Assembly (NCBI RefSeq): GCF_001642995.1
Contig: NZ_LOHS01000079.1
Coordinates: 1 to 64,000 of the forward strand
Direction: 5' to 3'
DNA from: Streptomyces jeddahensis
Lineage (GTDB): Bacteria > Actinomycetota > Actinomycetes > Streptomycetales > Streptomycetaceae
Length of the DNA: 64,000 nt
Shown: positions 7,096 to 15,232 of the stretch, piece after piece
Numbering within the stretch: the stretch's first letter is position 1
How the letters are laid out: each line of letters starts with the position of its first letter
Made by a program: the position numbers and the translations under genes
The notes under the pieces: model-generated
What the model saw: only the letters and a program-made list of their open reading frames with translations
What the model was told of the DNA's origin: nothing
The model's database searches: none

Positions 7096-8577
7096 ATGTC
7101 CGCAGCATCTGCCGCTTCCACTCCTCCTCGCGGCGCAGCGCCCCGGCGCGAGGCGTCCGCGGGTCCCGCCCCGACCACCCGGTCCCGGACACTCGCCCTC
7201 GGCGTCATCGCCACCGGAATGCTGATGACCGTCCTCGACGGCAGCATCGTGACCGTGGCGATGCCCGCCATCCAGCACGACCTGGGCTTCTCCCCCGCCG
7301 GCCTCAGCTGGGTCGTGAACGCCTACCTGATCGCGTTCGGCAGCCTGCTCCTGCTCGCCGGACGGCTCGGCGATCTGTTAGGGCGTAAACGCATGTTCCT
7401 GGCCGGAACCGCGGTGTTCACCGGCGCATCGCTCCTTGCGGGAGTGGCGACGTCCCCCGCCGTACTGATCTCCGCCCGGTTCCTGCAGGGCATCGGCAGC
7501 GCGATGGCCTCCGCCGTCAGCCTGGGCATCCTCGTCACGCTGTTCACCGAGCCCAGGGAGCGCGCCAGGGCGATCGCCGTGTTCAGCTTCACCGGGGCGG
7601 CCGGCGCATCGCTCGGCCAGGTGCTCGGCGGCGTCCTCACCGATGCCCTCGACTGGCACTGGATCTTCTACATCAACCTGCCGATCGGGCTGGCGGCCCT
7701 CGCGATCGCCGTACCCGTCCTGCCCGCCGACCGCGGGCTCGGCCGTGCGGCAGGTGCCGACGCCCTCGGCGCTCTCCTCGTCACGGCCGGCCTGATGCTC
7801 GGGATCTACACGATCGTCAAGGTGGAGGAGTACGGGTGGACTTCGGCACCCACGCTCGGCTTCGGCGCCCTCGCCCTCGTCCTGCTCGCCGCCTTCGTCG
7901 TGCGCCAGGCGACCGCCAGGACCCCGCTCATGCCGTTGCGGATCTTCCGCTCCCGCAGTGTCTCGGGGGCGAACCTAGTTCAGATCCTCATGGTGGCGGC
8001 GCTCTTCTCGTTCCAGATCCTGGTGGCCCTCTATCTCCAGAAGGTGCTCGGGTACGGGGCGGCCAGGACCGGCCTGGCCATGCTCCCCGCGGCAGCGGTC
8101 ATCGGCGCGGTGTCGCTCGGGGTCTCAGCCCGGCTGAACGCCCGTTTCGGTGAGCGCAACGTGCTGCTCGCGGGACTCGTGCTGCTGATCGGGGTGCTCG
8201 GACTGCTCACGCGTCTGCCCGTGGAGGCGCACTACCTCACCGACCTGCTCCCCGTGATGCTGCTCGCCGCCGGCTTCGGGCTCGCCCTCCCCGCACTGAC
8301 CACGCTGGGCATGTCGGGCGCCAAGGACGACGACGCGGGGCTGGCGTCCGGGCTGTTCAACACGACCCAGCAGATCGGCATGGCCACAGGCGTCGCCGTC
8401 CTCTCCACCCTGGCCGCCTCCCGCAGCGACAGCCTCCTCGCACAGGGCCGCACCCCGGCCGAGGCCCTGACCGGCGGCTACCACCTGGCCTTCGCCGTGG
8501 GCACGGGGCTCCTGGTGACGGCGTTCGTGGTGGCGTTCGCGGTGCTGCGCCCGTCGCGGCGCGTCATACGCCCGTAG
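7096..8577 (+). CDS. DHA2-family MFS multidrug exporter
   Basis: 493 residues, very hydrophobic, about 14 membrane segments. The DHA2 signature MLMTVLDGSIVTVAMPAIQ is in TM1, GRLGDLLGRKR in the TM2-3 loop, and LQGIGSAM plus SFTGAAGASLGQVLGGVL match motif C of antiporters. It probably exports a drug-like compound with the proton gradient. The ATG has an AGGAGAG ribosome site. Codon 95 is TTA (7378-7380), the rare bldA-dependent leucine codon. Its stop overlaps the 3' end of the convergent kinase gene. Confidence 0.93.
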   Translation: MSAASAASTPPRGAAPRREASAGPAPTTRSRTLALGVIATGMLMTVLDGSIVTVAMPAIQHDLGFSPAGLSWVVNAYLIAFGSLLLLAGRLGDLLGRKRMFLAGTAVFTGASLLAGVATSPAVLISARFLQGIGSAMASAVSLGILVTLFTEPRERARAIAVFSFTGAAGASLGQVLGGVLTDALDWHWIFYINLPIGLAALAIAVPVLPADRGLGRAAGADALGALLVTAGLMLGIYTIVKVEEYGWTSAPTLGFGALALVLLAAFVVRQATARTPLMPLRIFRSRSVSGANLVQILMVAALFSFQILVALYLQKVLGYGAARTGLAMLPAAAVIGAVSLGVSARLNARFGERNVLLAGLVLLIGVLGLLTRLPVEAHYLTDLLPVMLLAAGFGLALPALTTLGMSGAKDDDAGLASGLFNTTQQIGMATGVAVLSTLAASRSDSLLAQGRTPAEALTGGYHLAFAVGTGLLVTAFVVAFAVLRPSRRVIRP

Positions 8578-10810
8578 GAAACCCGACAGCCCTCGGCCTG
8601 CCGTCGCCGTGCGGGAGCGCACGGGCGAGGTACGGGTTCGCCGTCGACCTGACCGGCAGCCCCAGCGATGCCGTGGCGGCCGCCAGAGTCATCCCGTACG
8701 AGTCGACGGCCCGGCGGACGTTGGGAGCGTCGAGACTTGCGCCCGTGACGAGCCGGTCCAGGTCGACATAGGCGGAGCGGATGATCTCGATCCGCCGGTA
8801 GACGGGCCAGTCCTCTCGCCAGCCCTTGGTGTGCTCGTCCGGGAGCCGGCGCTGCCAGCGGTCGAACATGCGCTGGCGGATCTCGGGCCGGGTCGGGGTG
8901 AGATGCATGTGCCGGACCAGGTCGTAGAGAGGGTCGCCGATCACCGCCATCTCCCAGTCGATGATGGTGAGACCGGCCCCCTCTCTGCGCACCAGATTCC
9001 ACGGGTTCAGATCACCGTGGAGGAGTGCCGACGCCCGTGGAGCGACGTGGTAGCGGCCCAGGATCTCCCTCAGCCGGCGCCCGTCGGGCAGCCCCAGGAC
9101 CCTGGCCAGTTGCTGGGACTCCTTGGGCAGCTCCTGCACAAGCCGGACGAGTTCCTGGGTGAGCCAGCCGAAGAAGTCCAGTGAATCCGCCGCGGGGTCG
9201 AGTGAGGAGTACTCGATCTTGGTCAGTTCGCAGAGCTGGTCCACGAGTTCGTCCGCTTCGTGGGGCAGCAGGCCGTGTACGGGGTGGTTGGGCGGCCGGT
9301 CACTGCCGAGCGGCCCCACATAGGTGTGGATGGCGAAGGGGTCCTTCGGCCGGGAGGCCCGGGGCTCGCTCAGCCCGAGGGCCAGTACCCGGGGGGCGCG
9401 CACCGTGGCGTTCGAGTCCTCGATGGCCCGCAGTACCGCGTGCTCGCTGAGGAAACTGCGGCTGCGCTCCCGGCGGCAGGGCGCCGCCAGCTTGCGGCGT
9501 ACCACGACGGGGAAATCGACACCGGGCACCCTGACCACCGAGTTGAGGTGCGCGGTGCCCTTGAACACACGGTCGGCGGGAGCGGCGCCCTCGGCGATGA
9601 GCGCGTCGAGGACAGCGTTGCGAGGAAAGTCCGGGTGCTCGGGGACGCGCTTGTCAGGCTCCCAGCCGATCCCTGTGGCCGTCCGTACCCCGGTGCGGCG
9701 TTCCCGCCGCGCCGCCTGCCAGCGGACGAGGACGCGCTCGATCTCCGGCTCCTCGGGCAGCTGCCTGAGCCCGAGTGGTTCGGCTGCGGCCTCGAGGGCC
9801 CGGCGCACCTCGGCGGAGGCGACGTCCAGGTTCTTCTGATCGCACGAGTCCTCGAGGGACTTCGCTGCGCGCATGATGTCCGGATAGACGGACTGGGCGC
9901 GTTCGAAGGCGATGTAGTGGCGCAGGTCCCTGGTGAGGCCGTTGACCGCAGCCGGTCTGGCGCCTTCCATGGCCGCTGCCCACGCGTCGATCACCTCGCC
10001 CCACTGGAACGCCGGGTACTGCATCCGGACCAGGTGTGTCGCGAGGTCGTGCAGCGGATCGCCGTACGTCGCGAGCTCCCAGTCGACGCAGATCAGCGGC
10101 GGGTCCCCGCCGTAGGACACGATCACGTTGTCCCGGTGCAGGTCCGTGTGGAGCAGGCTGTAGGGACGACGGGACATCGGAGGCACCCGCTGCGCCAAAC
10201 GGGTCATGGCGTCGTCGGGAATCCCCAGGGCCGCGAACAGCCCTCCGAAGGCGGTCCAATTGGGCTGCCGGACTTGGCGGTCGACCAGAACGGCCAGGGT
10301 ACGCAGGAACGCCTGGCTGTCCTTGTCGTTGCGGGGCCAGCAGTCGGGCAACCGCGGTAACGCCTCCCGGCGCACCTGGGACATCTGGGCCAGGAGCCCG
10401 GCCAGCGCCCTGATCAGCATCTGGTCGAGCGGCTTGCCGTTCTGGCACATGCTGGAGAGCGGTACTCCCTGCACATAGCTGTGGACAGCGGAGCCCGGTC
10501 GTTCGGCGAGGCATTCCGGCACATGGGGAAGGACGCCCTTGATGGCGCCGAGAATGTCCGACTCCTGCTGCCAGGTCCTGACCACCACCGGCAGGGCCTC
10601 GGCCCTCCGGATCCGCACCGTCACAGACGTGCCCGGCTCTCGTCCCACCAGACGCGCCATCCGTTCCGTCAGAGGCAGCACGAAGTTCCGGTTGTGATGT
10701 CCACGGCTCATCTCGCCGACCTGCTTGGCCTGCCGCACGAAGTCGTCGTAGGCGTCGTCGGTGGCGCATCCCCAGATGACCGAGGGACTGGGAACAGGAG
10801 GTGCGCCCAC
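8564..10810 (-). CDS. Two-domain (tandem) aminoglycoside-phosphotransferase-like kinase
   Basis: 748 residues holding two APH/choline-kinase-type domains in one chain. The first has LLHTDLHRDNVIV (about residue 220) and the metal-binding ICVDWELATYGDPLHDL. The second has LLHGDLNPWNLV (about 598) and TIIDWEMAVIGDPLYDL. Both keep the catalytic Asp, the Asn and the DFG-like Asp, so both may be active. The substrate is unknown. The start at GTG 10810 has an ideal AGGAG site six bases upstream; the open frame continues to 10927 without one. It lies downstream of a GntR-type regulator on the same strand, with paired palindromes before it. Confidence 0.82.
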   Translation of the reverse strand: MGAPPVPSPSVIWGCATDDAYDDFVRQAKQVGEMSRGHHNRNFVLPLTERMARLVGREPGTSVTVRIRRAEALPVVVRTWQQESDILGAIKGVLPHVPECLAERPGSAVHSYVQGVPLSSMCQNGKPLDQMLIRALAGLLAQMSQVRREALPRLPDCWPRNDKDSQAFLRTLAVLVDRQVRQPNWTAFGGLFAALGIPDDAMTRLAQRVPPMSRRPYSLLHTDLHRDNVIVSYGGDPPLICVDWELATYGDPLHDLATHLVRMQYPAFQWGEVIDAWAAAMEGARPAAVNGLTRDLRHYIAFERAQSVYPDIMRAAKSLEDSCDQKNLDVASAEVRRALEAAAEPLGLRQLPEEPEIERVLVRWQAARRERRTGVRTATGIGWEPDKRVPEHPDFPRNAVLDALIAEGAAPADRVFKGTAHLNSVVRVPGVDFPVVVRRKLAAPCRRERSRSFLSEHAVLRAIEDSNATVRAPRVLALGLSEPRASRPKDPFAIHTYVGPLGSDRPPNHPVHGLLPHEADELVDQLCELTKIEYSSLDPAADSLDFFGWLTQELVRLVQELPKESQQLARVLGLPDGRRLREILGRYHVAPRASALLHGDLNPWNLVRREGAGLTIIDWEMAVIGDPLYDLVRHMHLTPTRPEIRQRMFDRWQRRLPDEHTKGWREDWPVYRRIEIIRSAYVDLDRLVTGASLDAPNVRRAVDSYGMTLAAATASLGLPVRSTANPYLARALPHGDGRPRAVGFPTGV

Positions 10811-10840
10811 TGGCCGCTCCTGAATAGGTCGCGCGAGGTG

Positions 10841-10874
10841 GTGCAAGAGAATGCACCCAAGGTGTTTGCACACC
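10841..10874. promoter_or_regulatory. Two adjacent palindromes upstream of the tandem kinase gene
   Basis: GTGCA-AGAGAA-TGCAC (10841-10856) and GGTGT-TTGC-ACACC (10861-10874) lie 31-64 bases upstream of the kinase start and share TTGCAC-type sequences. They are plausible operators for the neighbouring GntR-type regulator, but the motif differs from the one found near the small membrane protein genes. Confidence 0.45.
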
Positions 10875-10984
10875 CTAGCGGCGGCGCACGCTCCGCACGA
10901 CTTGAGCGGTACCGTCTCTGGTCTCAATGAGGTATACGTCGCCCTGCGGTGTCACCGCGTTCGACGGTTTGGCCGGATTCCGTG

Positions 10985-11872
10985 TCATTGAGCCAATCGG
11001 TCCCAGACGGAGTCGAACCACGTCTGCATGCTGTCGACAAAGACGGACCCTTGGGAATCAGCGTCCTCGTCGCGGACGTGATGCATGAGCGTGGCCCCGA
11101 GCCCGAGGACGTCGAGAGCGTCGACAGTCGTCCCGTCGTCCAGCAGGATCGGGCGCCTGACCACCTCGTACGGGCCGTGCAGCGCCTCTGCGCCGTTGAA
11201 GAGATACAGCTTGAAGGTCGGCGTCAGCGCTACTCGGCGGACCTCGATGTCGACCGCCGGAACGGCACCCTCGGCCTGCAGTGCGCGCAGCACCGTTCGC
11301 AGCGAATGGGTATGGCGGGTGGTGATGTCGCGCAGGCGGCTCGCCAGGATCTCGTCGACCCGGTCGGCATCCTTGCGGCCGATCGCTCGCGGATAGGGCA
11401 TCACCTGCGTTTCGGAGGGCAGCAGCATCCGCAGCGCGATCCTCTCCGGGCCAATCTCACCTGCACGGATCCGTTCGGCCTGGACCCGGATGTGCGCGTC
11501 CAGCGACTCGGACGTCAGCGTGTAGACGTCCAGGCTCACTTCGGGGTGCTCGAACGCTTCTCCTATGAGCGGGCCCAGCGTGACACCGCCCTTGCGTGTG
11601 TCCTTCGCCGTGGACGAGTGGATGCGCTGGGTCTTCAGCACCCGCGATCCGCTGCCCTGCCGGGACTCGATCCAGCCCTCGCTGACCAGCTCCCGGAGCA
11701 CCCGCTGCACGGTGTCCCGCGAGACACGGAACTCGGCGGCCAGTTCCCGCTGCGCCGGCAGCATGCCGCCCACTCGGTAGGTGCCGTCGGCCAAGCGGGC
11801 GCGCAGCTGCTCGGAGACGCGCAGGAACTCCCTGCCGCCGCCGTCAGCTGATGACCGTCCCGTGCCACCCAC
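10985..11872 (-). CDS. GntR-type winged-helix regulator 1 of the three-module array
   Basis: About 295 residues. The N-terminal GntR helix-turn-helix reads MLPAQRELAAEFRVSRDTVQ, then RVLRELVSEGWIESRQGSGSRV. The C-terminal ~200 residues resemble neither UTRA nor FCD domains. They share with the two paralogues an LRMLLPSE-type strand, the pattern FKLYLFNGAEAL and a terminal FVDSMQTWFDSVWD helix. It is the most diverged of the three regulators and stands divergent to the most diverged small membrane protein. The start is uncertain: GTG 11872 has GGAAGAGG 12 bases upstream, while the frame stays open to a TTG at 11920. Confidence 0.8.
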   Translation of the reverse strand: MGGTGRSSADGGGREFLRVSEQLRARLADGTYRVGGMLPAQRELAAEFRVSRDTVQRVLRELVSEGWIESRQGSGSRVLKTQRIHSSTAKDTRKGGVTLGPLIGEAFEHPEVSLDVYTLTSESLDAHIRVQAERIRAGEIGPERIALRMLLPSETQVMPYPRAIGRKDADRVDEILASRLRDITTRHTHSLRTVLRALQAEGAVPAVDIEVRRVALTPTFKLYLFNGAEALHGPYEVVRRPILLDDGTTVDALDVLGLGATLMHHVRDEDADSQGSVFVDSMQTWFDSVWDRLAQ

Positions 11873-11982
11873 ATCGCGACCGTACCTCTTCCAGCCGACA
11901 AGCAAACCGATTTCAGTCAAATAGAAGGGCCCGCGGGTGGCTGGTTAAGGGATCAATCAGGCAGGGCACATCCACTTCAAGT

Positions 11983-12009
11983 CAACCAGTCCAATTGGAC
12001 GGTTAGTTG
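11983..12009. promoter_or_regulatory. Palindrome between regulator 1 and small membrane protein 1
   Basis: GTCCAATTGGAC (11989-12000) is perfect, and the symmetry extends outward as CAACC...GGTTAGTTG. It contains the CCAA/TTGG half-sites also seen, in the opposite arrangement, at the two sister loci. It lies 35 bases before the small gene and so suits control of both divergent genes. Confidence 0.5.
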
Positions 12010-12043
12010 ATCGCTTCTCGGGAAGCGGAGAGGGGGCGGGCCC

Positions 12044-12226
12044 ATGGTTCTCTTCCAGCTGCTGTCGACGGTCGTGGTCCTCGGCTTCGAACAGCTCGTC
12101 CAGTGGGAGTACGGCCCGATGGGCATGGTCTGCCTCTGCCTGCTGGCCGTGGGCATGCGGATGCGCAACTCGACCTGCGTGTCGCTCGGGGCCGTGGTGT
12201 TCGTGCTGCTGATGGTTCAGGCCTGA
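12044..12226 (+). CDS. Small membrane protein 1, GFEQLxQWxYGPMG family
   Basis: 60 residues: a hydrophobic start, the motif GFEQLVQWEYGPMG at residues 14-27, then two hydrophobic stretches separated by a basic loop (MRMRN). It aligns without gaps to two paralogues in the next 3.4 kb. It is divergent from GntR-type regulator 1 and has an AGGGGG ribosome site before the ATG. Function unknown; the protein must sit in the membrane. Its motif carries Glu where the other two have Lys (QWEYG versus QWKYG). The 3' end overlaps the convergent HAD gene by ten bases. Confidence 0.8.
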   Translation: MVLFQLLSTVVVLGFEQLVQWEYGPMGMVCLCLLAVGMRMRNSTCVSLGAVVFVLLMVQA

Positions 12227-12954
12227 TTCCTGAGCACCTTCAGGACAGGCTCCAGCGAGTTGACGATGTGCTCCGCGCCGGACGCTCGCAGGAGCTTCTC
12301 CTTGCGGGCGTTGCGCGCGTAGCCGAGGAACGGCACCCCGGCCCGCTCGGCGGCCTGGAAATCGGACGGTGTGTCGCCGATCATCAGCGCGGACTCGGCG
12401 TCGGCGCCCAGGGCGTTCAGGGCCCGGTTGAGGCAGTGCGGGTGGGGCTTGAGGAGGTGCAGGTCCTGGGTGCGGCCGTAGATATGGGGAAGGAAGCATT
12501 CTTCGAGGCCGCGCGTCGCGAGGTACTCGCGCACGGCGCGCGGTGAGTTGTTGGTCGTGATGGAGAGCCGCGACCCGACGGCGGTCCAGGTGCGTATGAG
12601 CGGGTCCGCGTACGGTGTCGGCAGGGCTGAGGGGACCGCCCGCAGCTCCTGCTGGGTCAGGCGTTCTTCGAGCTCGGCGACCAGGTCGCTGCCGGCATGT
12701 CTGCGGTCGACGGCGCGCAGCACCTCGTGCGGGTCCGGTACCTGGCGCTCGACCTCCGTCAGCAGCCCGTGGAGCCCGCGTTGCTCGAGCCACCGCACCT
12801 GGCCTTCCGCGATCAGCTCCGCCTTGTGTCCCGCGAACAGCCTGCAGATCGGCCCGTCGAAGTCGAACAGGACGTAGCGAGCGCGTGTGATCAGTTCGCG
12901 CAGGTTCTCGGTCTCTTGTGCCGCCGGTTCAGTCTGCTTCGTATCAGATGTCAC
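12217..12954 (-). CDS. HAD-superfamily hydrolase, phosphoglycolate-phosphatase-like
   Basis: 245 residues with all four HAD motifs: DFDGP (nucleophile and general acid Asp), the Thr of LSITTNNS, the Lys of HLLKPHP and MIGDTPSDFQAA. A helical cap lies between motifs I and II. It should be a small-molecule phosphatase; the substrate is unknown. The GTG start overlaps the stop of regulator 2 (TAGTG), so the two are translationally coupled. With the tandem kinase nearby, it supplies a possible opposing phosphatase. Confidence 0.85.
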   Translation of the reverse strand: MTSDTKQTEPAAQETENLRELITRARYVLFDFDGPICRLFAGHKAELIAEGQVRWLEQRGLHGLLTEVERQVPDPHEVLRAVDRRHAGSDLVAELEERLTQQELRAVPSALPTPYADPLIRTWTAVGSRLSITTNNSPRAVREYLATRGLEECFLPHIYGRTQDLHLLKPHPHCLNRALNALGADAESALMIGDTPSDFQAAERAGVPFLGYARNARKEKLLRASGAEHIVNSLEPVLKVLRNQA

Positions 12955-13826
12955 TAGGAGAGTGTCAGGTCCGTGGTGATGGTTTCCCAGAGGGCGTTGA
13001 ACCACTTCTGCGACTCCTCCACGAACGCCATGTCCCGGCTGCCCGCCCGCTTCTCGAAGGCGAAGAGCAGCGATTCGGTGCCCAGGGCGTCGTACATGTC
13101 CAGCTTTCCGCTCTCGACCTCCTCCTCCCGCCTGGTGACCATGTAGTACGACAGCAGCGCTTCGGTGCCGTTGAGCAGGTACAGCTTCACCGGCGGGGTG
13201 AATGGCAGCGCGCGGAACGTGACGTGCACGTCGATACCGTGCGAGGAGCGCAGGGAGCGGAGGTTGTGGCTCAGGACGTGGCCCTGGGCGTTGCGCTGGG
13301 CCAGCCAGCGCTCGTGCACGGGGTCCTCGTCGCCCTGGTCCTCGACCGAGACGGGGAAGGCCAGATTGATGTCGCGGCCGGGGAGCAGGATGCGGACGTC
13401 GATGGACTCGGGGCGGATGCGGCCCTCATGGATGAGGCGGACCGGCTCGCCCAGCGCCAGCATCAGGGTCTCGGCCGTGAGGGAGACGACGTCTATGCGC
13501 ACCTTGGGGGTGGCGAAGGCCGCTGTCAGGCGCGGGGCGAGCGCCACCATCGTGGGCTGCGGTCCCTGGCGCGTCGGGGCCGGCGCCGCGATGCGCGGCG
13601 GGCTGCCCTTGCTGACGTTGGCCAGCAGGCCGTCGTCCTGCAGGGTCTTCAGGGCCTGACGCACGGTTCCGCGCTCCACGCCGAACTCCAGCGCGAGCTC
13701 CGCCTGGGTGGGCAGGCGGTCTCCGGCCTTGAGGGCACCGGTGCGGATGCGTTCCCGCAGCGCCTCGGCGATGTCCTTGGGCGTGAGCTTTCTGCTGCCG
13801 TTCACTGCGACGTTCTCCTGGGTCAC
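12954..13826 (-). CDS. GntR-type winged-helix regulator 2 of the three-module array
   Basis: 290 residues. GntR helix-turn-helix: RLPTQAELALEFGVERGTVR then QALKTLQDDGLLANVSKGSP. The C-terminal domain contains DVRILLPGRDINLAFP, the strictly shared FRALPFTPPVKLYLLNGTEA and the terminal FVEESQKWFNALWETI. The GTG at 13826 was chosen because the codons after it align with regulator 3 as protein. An internal GTG at 13805 has an AGGAG site and is the alternative. It is translationally coupled to the HAD gene and divergent from small membrane protein 2. Confidence 0.85.
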   Translation of the reverse strand: MTQENVAVNGSRKLTPKDIAEALRERIRTGALKAGDRLPTQAELALEFGVERGTVRQALKTLQDDGLLANVSKGSPPRIAAPAPTRQGPQPTMVALAPRLTAAFATPKVRIDVVSLTAETLMLALGEPVRLIHEGRIRPESIDVRILLPGRDINLAFPVSVEDQGDEDPVHERWLAQRNAQGHVLSHNLRSLRSSHGIDVHVTFRALPFTPPVKLYLLNGTEALLSYYMVTRREEEVESGKLDMYDALGTESLLFAFEKRAGSRDMAFVEESQKWFNALWETITTDLTLS

Positions 13827-13882
13827 AACCAAACGCTACAACTCCATGCCATCTGATGGGAGTTGTTTGGAAGTTGTTTATT
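13826..13882. promoter_or_regulatory. Repeated GTTGT half-sites in the regulator 2 promoter
   Basis: An inverted repeat (ACAACTCC and GGGAGTTGT, 13840-13866) is followed by a second AGTTGTTT 11 bases after the first. The block TCACAACCAAAC-R-CTACAACT at the gene start recurs at regulator 3 (15127-15147) with one mismatch. This is much stronger DNA conservation than in nearby sequence and suggests a shared promoter or operator. Confidence 0.5.
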
Positions 13883-13913
13883 CCCTCCGACCAACTGGGG
13901 ATAACTTCAGTGT

Positions 13914-13928
13914 AGTTGGTTGCCAACT
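13914..13928. promoter_or_regulatory. Palindrome AGTTGG-N3-CCAACT before small membrane protein 2
   Basis: AGTTGG-TTG-CCAACT lies 62 bases before the small gene, in the gap shared with divergent regulator 2. The same half-sites with the same spacing occur before small protein 3 at 15218-15232. A common operator for the array's GntR-type regulators is the natural reading. Confidence 0.6.
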
Positions 13929-13989
13929 TGGTCAGCCTGGCGGAAGTTAGCAGCCATCCCGCTCCTCCCACCCCGAAGGAGGAACCACC

Positions 13990-14178
13990 GTGCCCGTCAT
14001 CGCTTTCGTCTCCGCCGTCTTCATCATCGGCTTCGAGCAGCTCGTCCAGTGGAAGTACGGCCCGATGGGCATCGTCGGACTGCTGCTTCTGACCATCGGC
14101 GTCAAGGCCAGGAACCCCGTCTGCAGCTCCATCGGGGCCGTCGTCCTCGCCCTGATGGTCGCCCATCCCGCCCTCTGA
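13990..14178 (+). CDS. Small membrane protein 2, GFEQLxQWxYGPMG family
   Basis: 62 residues: a hydrophobic N-terminus, GFEQLVQWKYGPMG (residues 14-27), a hydrophobic segment ending LLLTIGV, the basic turn KARN, then SSIGAVVLALMVAH. By eye it shares more than half its residues with small protein 3, without gaps. The GTG start has a strong AAGGAGGA ribosome site six bases upstream. It is divergent from regulator 2 and convergent with regulator 3. Function unknown. Confidence 0.82.
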   Translation: MPVIAFVSAVFIIGFEQLVQWKYGPMGIVGLLLLTIGVKARNPVCSSIGAVVLALMVAHPAL

Positions 14179-14224
14179 GGCACAGACGCCCGAGCCGGGC
14201 TCAGCACGGCACCGTGAGCGCGGC

Positions 14225-15130
14225 TCAGGCCGTCAGGACCAGATCAGAACTGATCGTGTTCCATAGCGAGTTGAACCACACATGGGACTGCTCCACGAAC
14301 GTCGTGTCCCGCAGCCCCGCCCCCTGCTCGAAAGGGAAGAGCATGGACTGGGTCCCCTGCGCGTCGTACGTCTCCAGGTACTCGTGGTCGATCTCCACGC
14401 CCCGCAGGGTGAGCGTGTAGTACGCGAACAGCGCTTCGGTGTTGTTCAGCAGGTACAGCTTCACCGGCGGGGTGAAGGGCAGCGCCCGGAACGAGACGCT
14501 GACGTCGATGCCGTGCGTCGACCGCAGCGCCATGAGGTTGTGCCGCAGCACCTGACCCTGGGCGTTGCGCTGGGCCAGCCACCGGCGGTGCAGCCGGCTG
14601 TCGGCGGCCGCGTGCACCGGTGCGGGGAAGGCCAGCGCGATGTCCCGGCTCGGCAGCAGCACCCGCACATCCACCTTGGCTGGTTTCATTCGGCCCTCGT
14701 GGATCCTGCGGAGCGGTTCGCCGATGGCGAGCGTGAGCGACACGGCCGTCAGGCACAGGGCGTCGATCTCCACGTGCGGTGCCGTGAACGCGGCGGCAAT
14801 CCGCGGGGCGAGCCCCACCATGGTCGGCTGCGGCGGCGCTTCCGGGCCGGTGAAGGCGTGTTCTATGTGCTCGGCGACAGTGGCCGGGCTGCCCTTCGTC
14901 ACATTGGTGAGCAGCTGTTCGGACTGCAGGATGCGCAGGGCCTGGCGCACGGTGCCGCGCTCCACGCCGAACTCGACGGCCAGCTCGGCCTGCGTGGGCA
15001 TGCGCTGCCCCCGCCGCAGCCGCCCGTCCCTGATCCGGGCGCGCAGTTCGTCGGCCACCTCGCGGTACGACCGAGGTGACGGCCCCTCTGACCTCTTCCG
15101 TCCGTCGACGGCGGCATGCTCCGGGTTCAC
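14225..15130 (-). CDS. GntR-type winged-helix regulator 3 of the three-module array
   Basis: 301 residues, closely related to regulator 2 along its whole length. Helix-turn-helix: RMPTQAELAVEFGVERGTVR then QALRILQSEQLLTNVTKGSP. Shared C-terminal features are DVRVLLPSRDIALAFP, LAQRNAQGQVLRHNL, FRALPFTPPVKLYLLNNTEA and a final FVEQSHVWFNSLWNTI. The GTG at 15130 has no ribosome site but conserved promoter-like sequence immediately upstream, so a leaderless mRNA is possible. It is divergent from small membrane protein 3. Confidence 0.85.
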   Translation of the reverse strand: MNPEHAAVDGRKRSEGPSPRSYREVADELRARIRDGRLRRGQRMPTQAELAVEFGVERGTVRQALRILQSEQLLTNVTKGSPATVAEHIEHAFTGPEAPPQPTMVGLAPRIAAAFTAPHVEIDALCLTAVSLTLAIGEPLRRIHEGRMKPAKVDVRVLLPSRDIALAFPAPVHAAADSRLHRRWLAQRNAQGQVLRHNLMALRSTHGIDVSVSFRALPFTPPVKLYLLNNTEALFAYYTLTLRGVEIDHEYLETYDAQGTQSMLFPFEQGAGLRDTTFVEQSHVWFNSLWNTISSDLVLTA

Positions 15131-15217
15131 AACCAAACACTACAACTTCCCGCCATCTTTGGGGAGTTACCGAGAAGGTGGTTATGAGCCGTGCCACCGC
15201 GGAGATAAGTACGAGTG

Positions 15218-15232
15218 AGTTGGTCACCAACT
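15218..15232. promoter_or_regulatory. Palindrome AGTTGG-N3-CCAACT before small membrane protein 3
   Basis: AGTTGG-TCA-CCAACT is the second exact copy of the half-site pair seen at 13914-13928. Here it lies 81 bases before the small gene and 88 bases from the start of regulator 3. Confidence 0.6.

Noticed and set aside
9260..10360. Long plus-strand open frame opposite the tandem kinase gene
   Set aside because: It lacks known motifs and a ribosome site, and it lies antisense to clear kinase motifs. It is a by-product of high GC content, like many other long antisense frames in the window.
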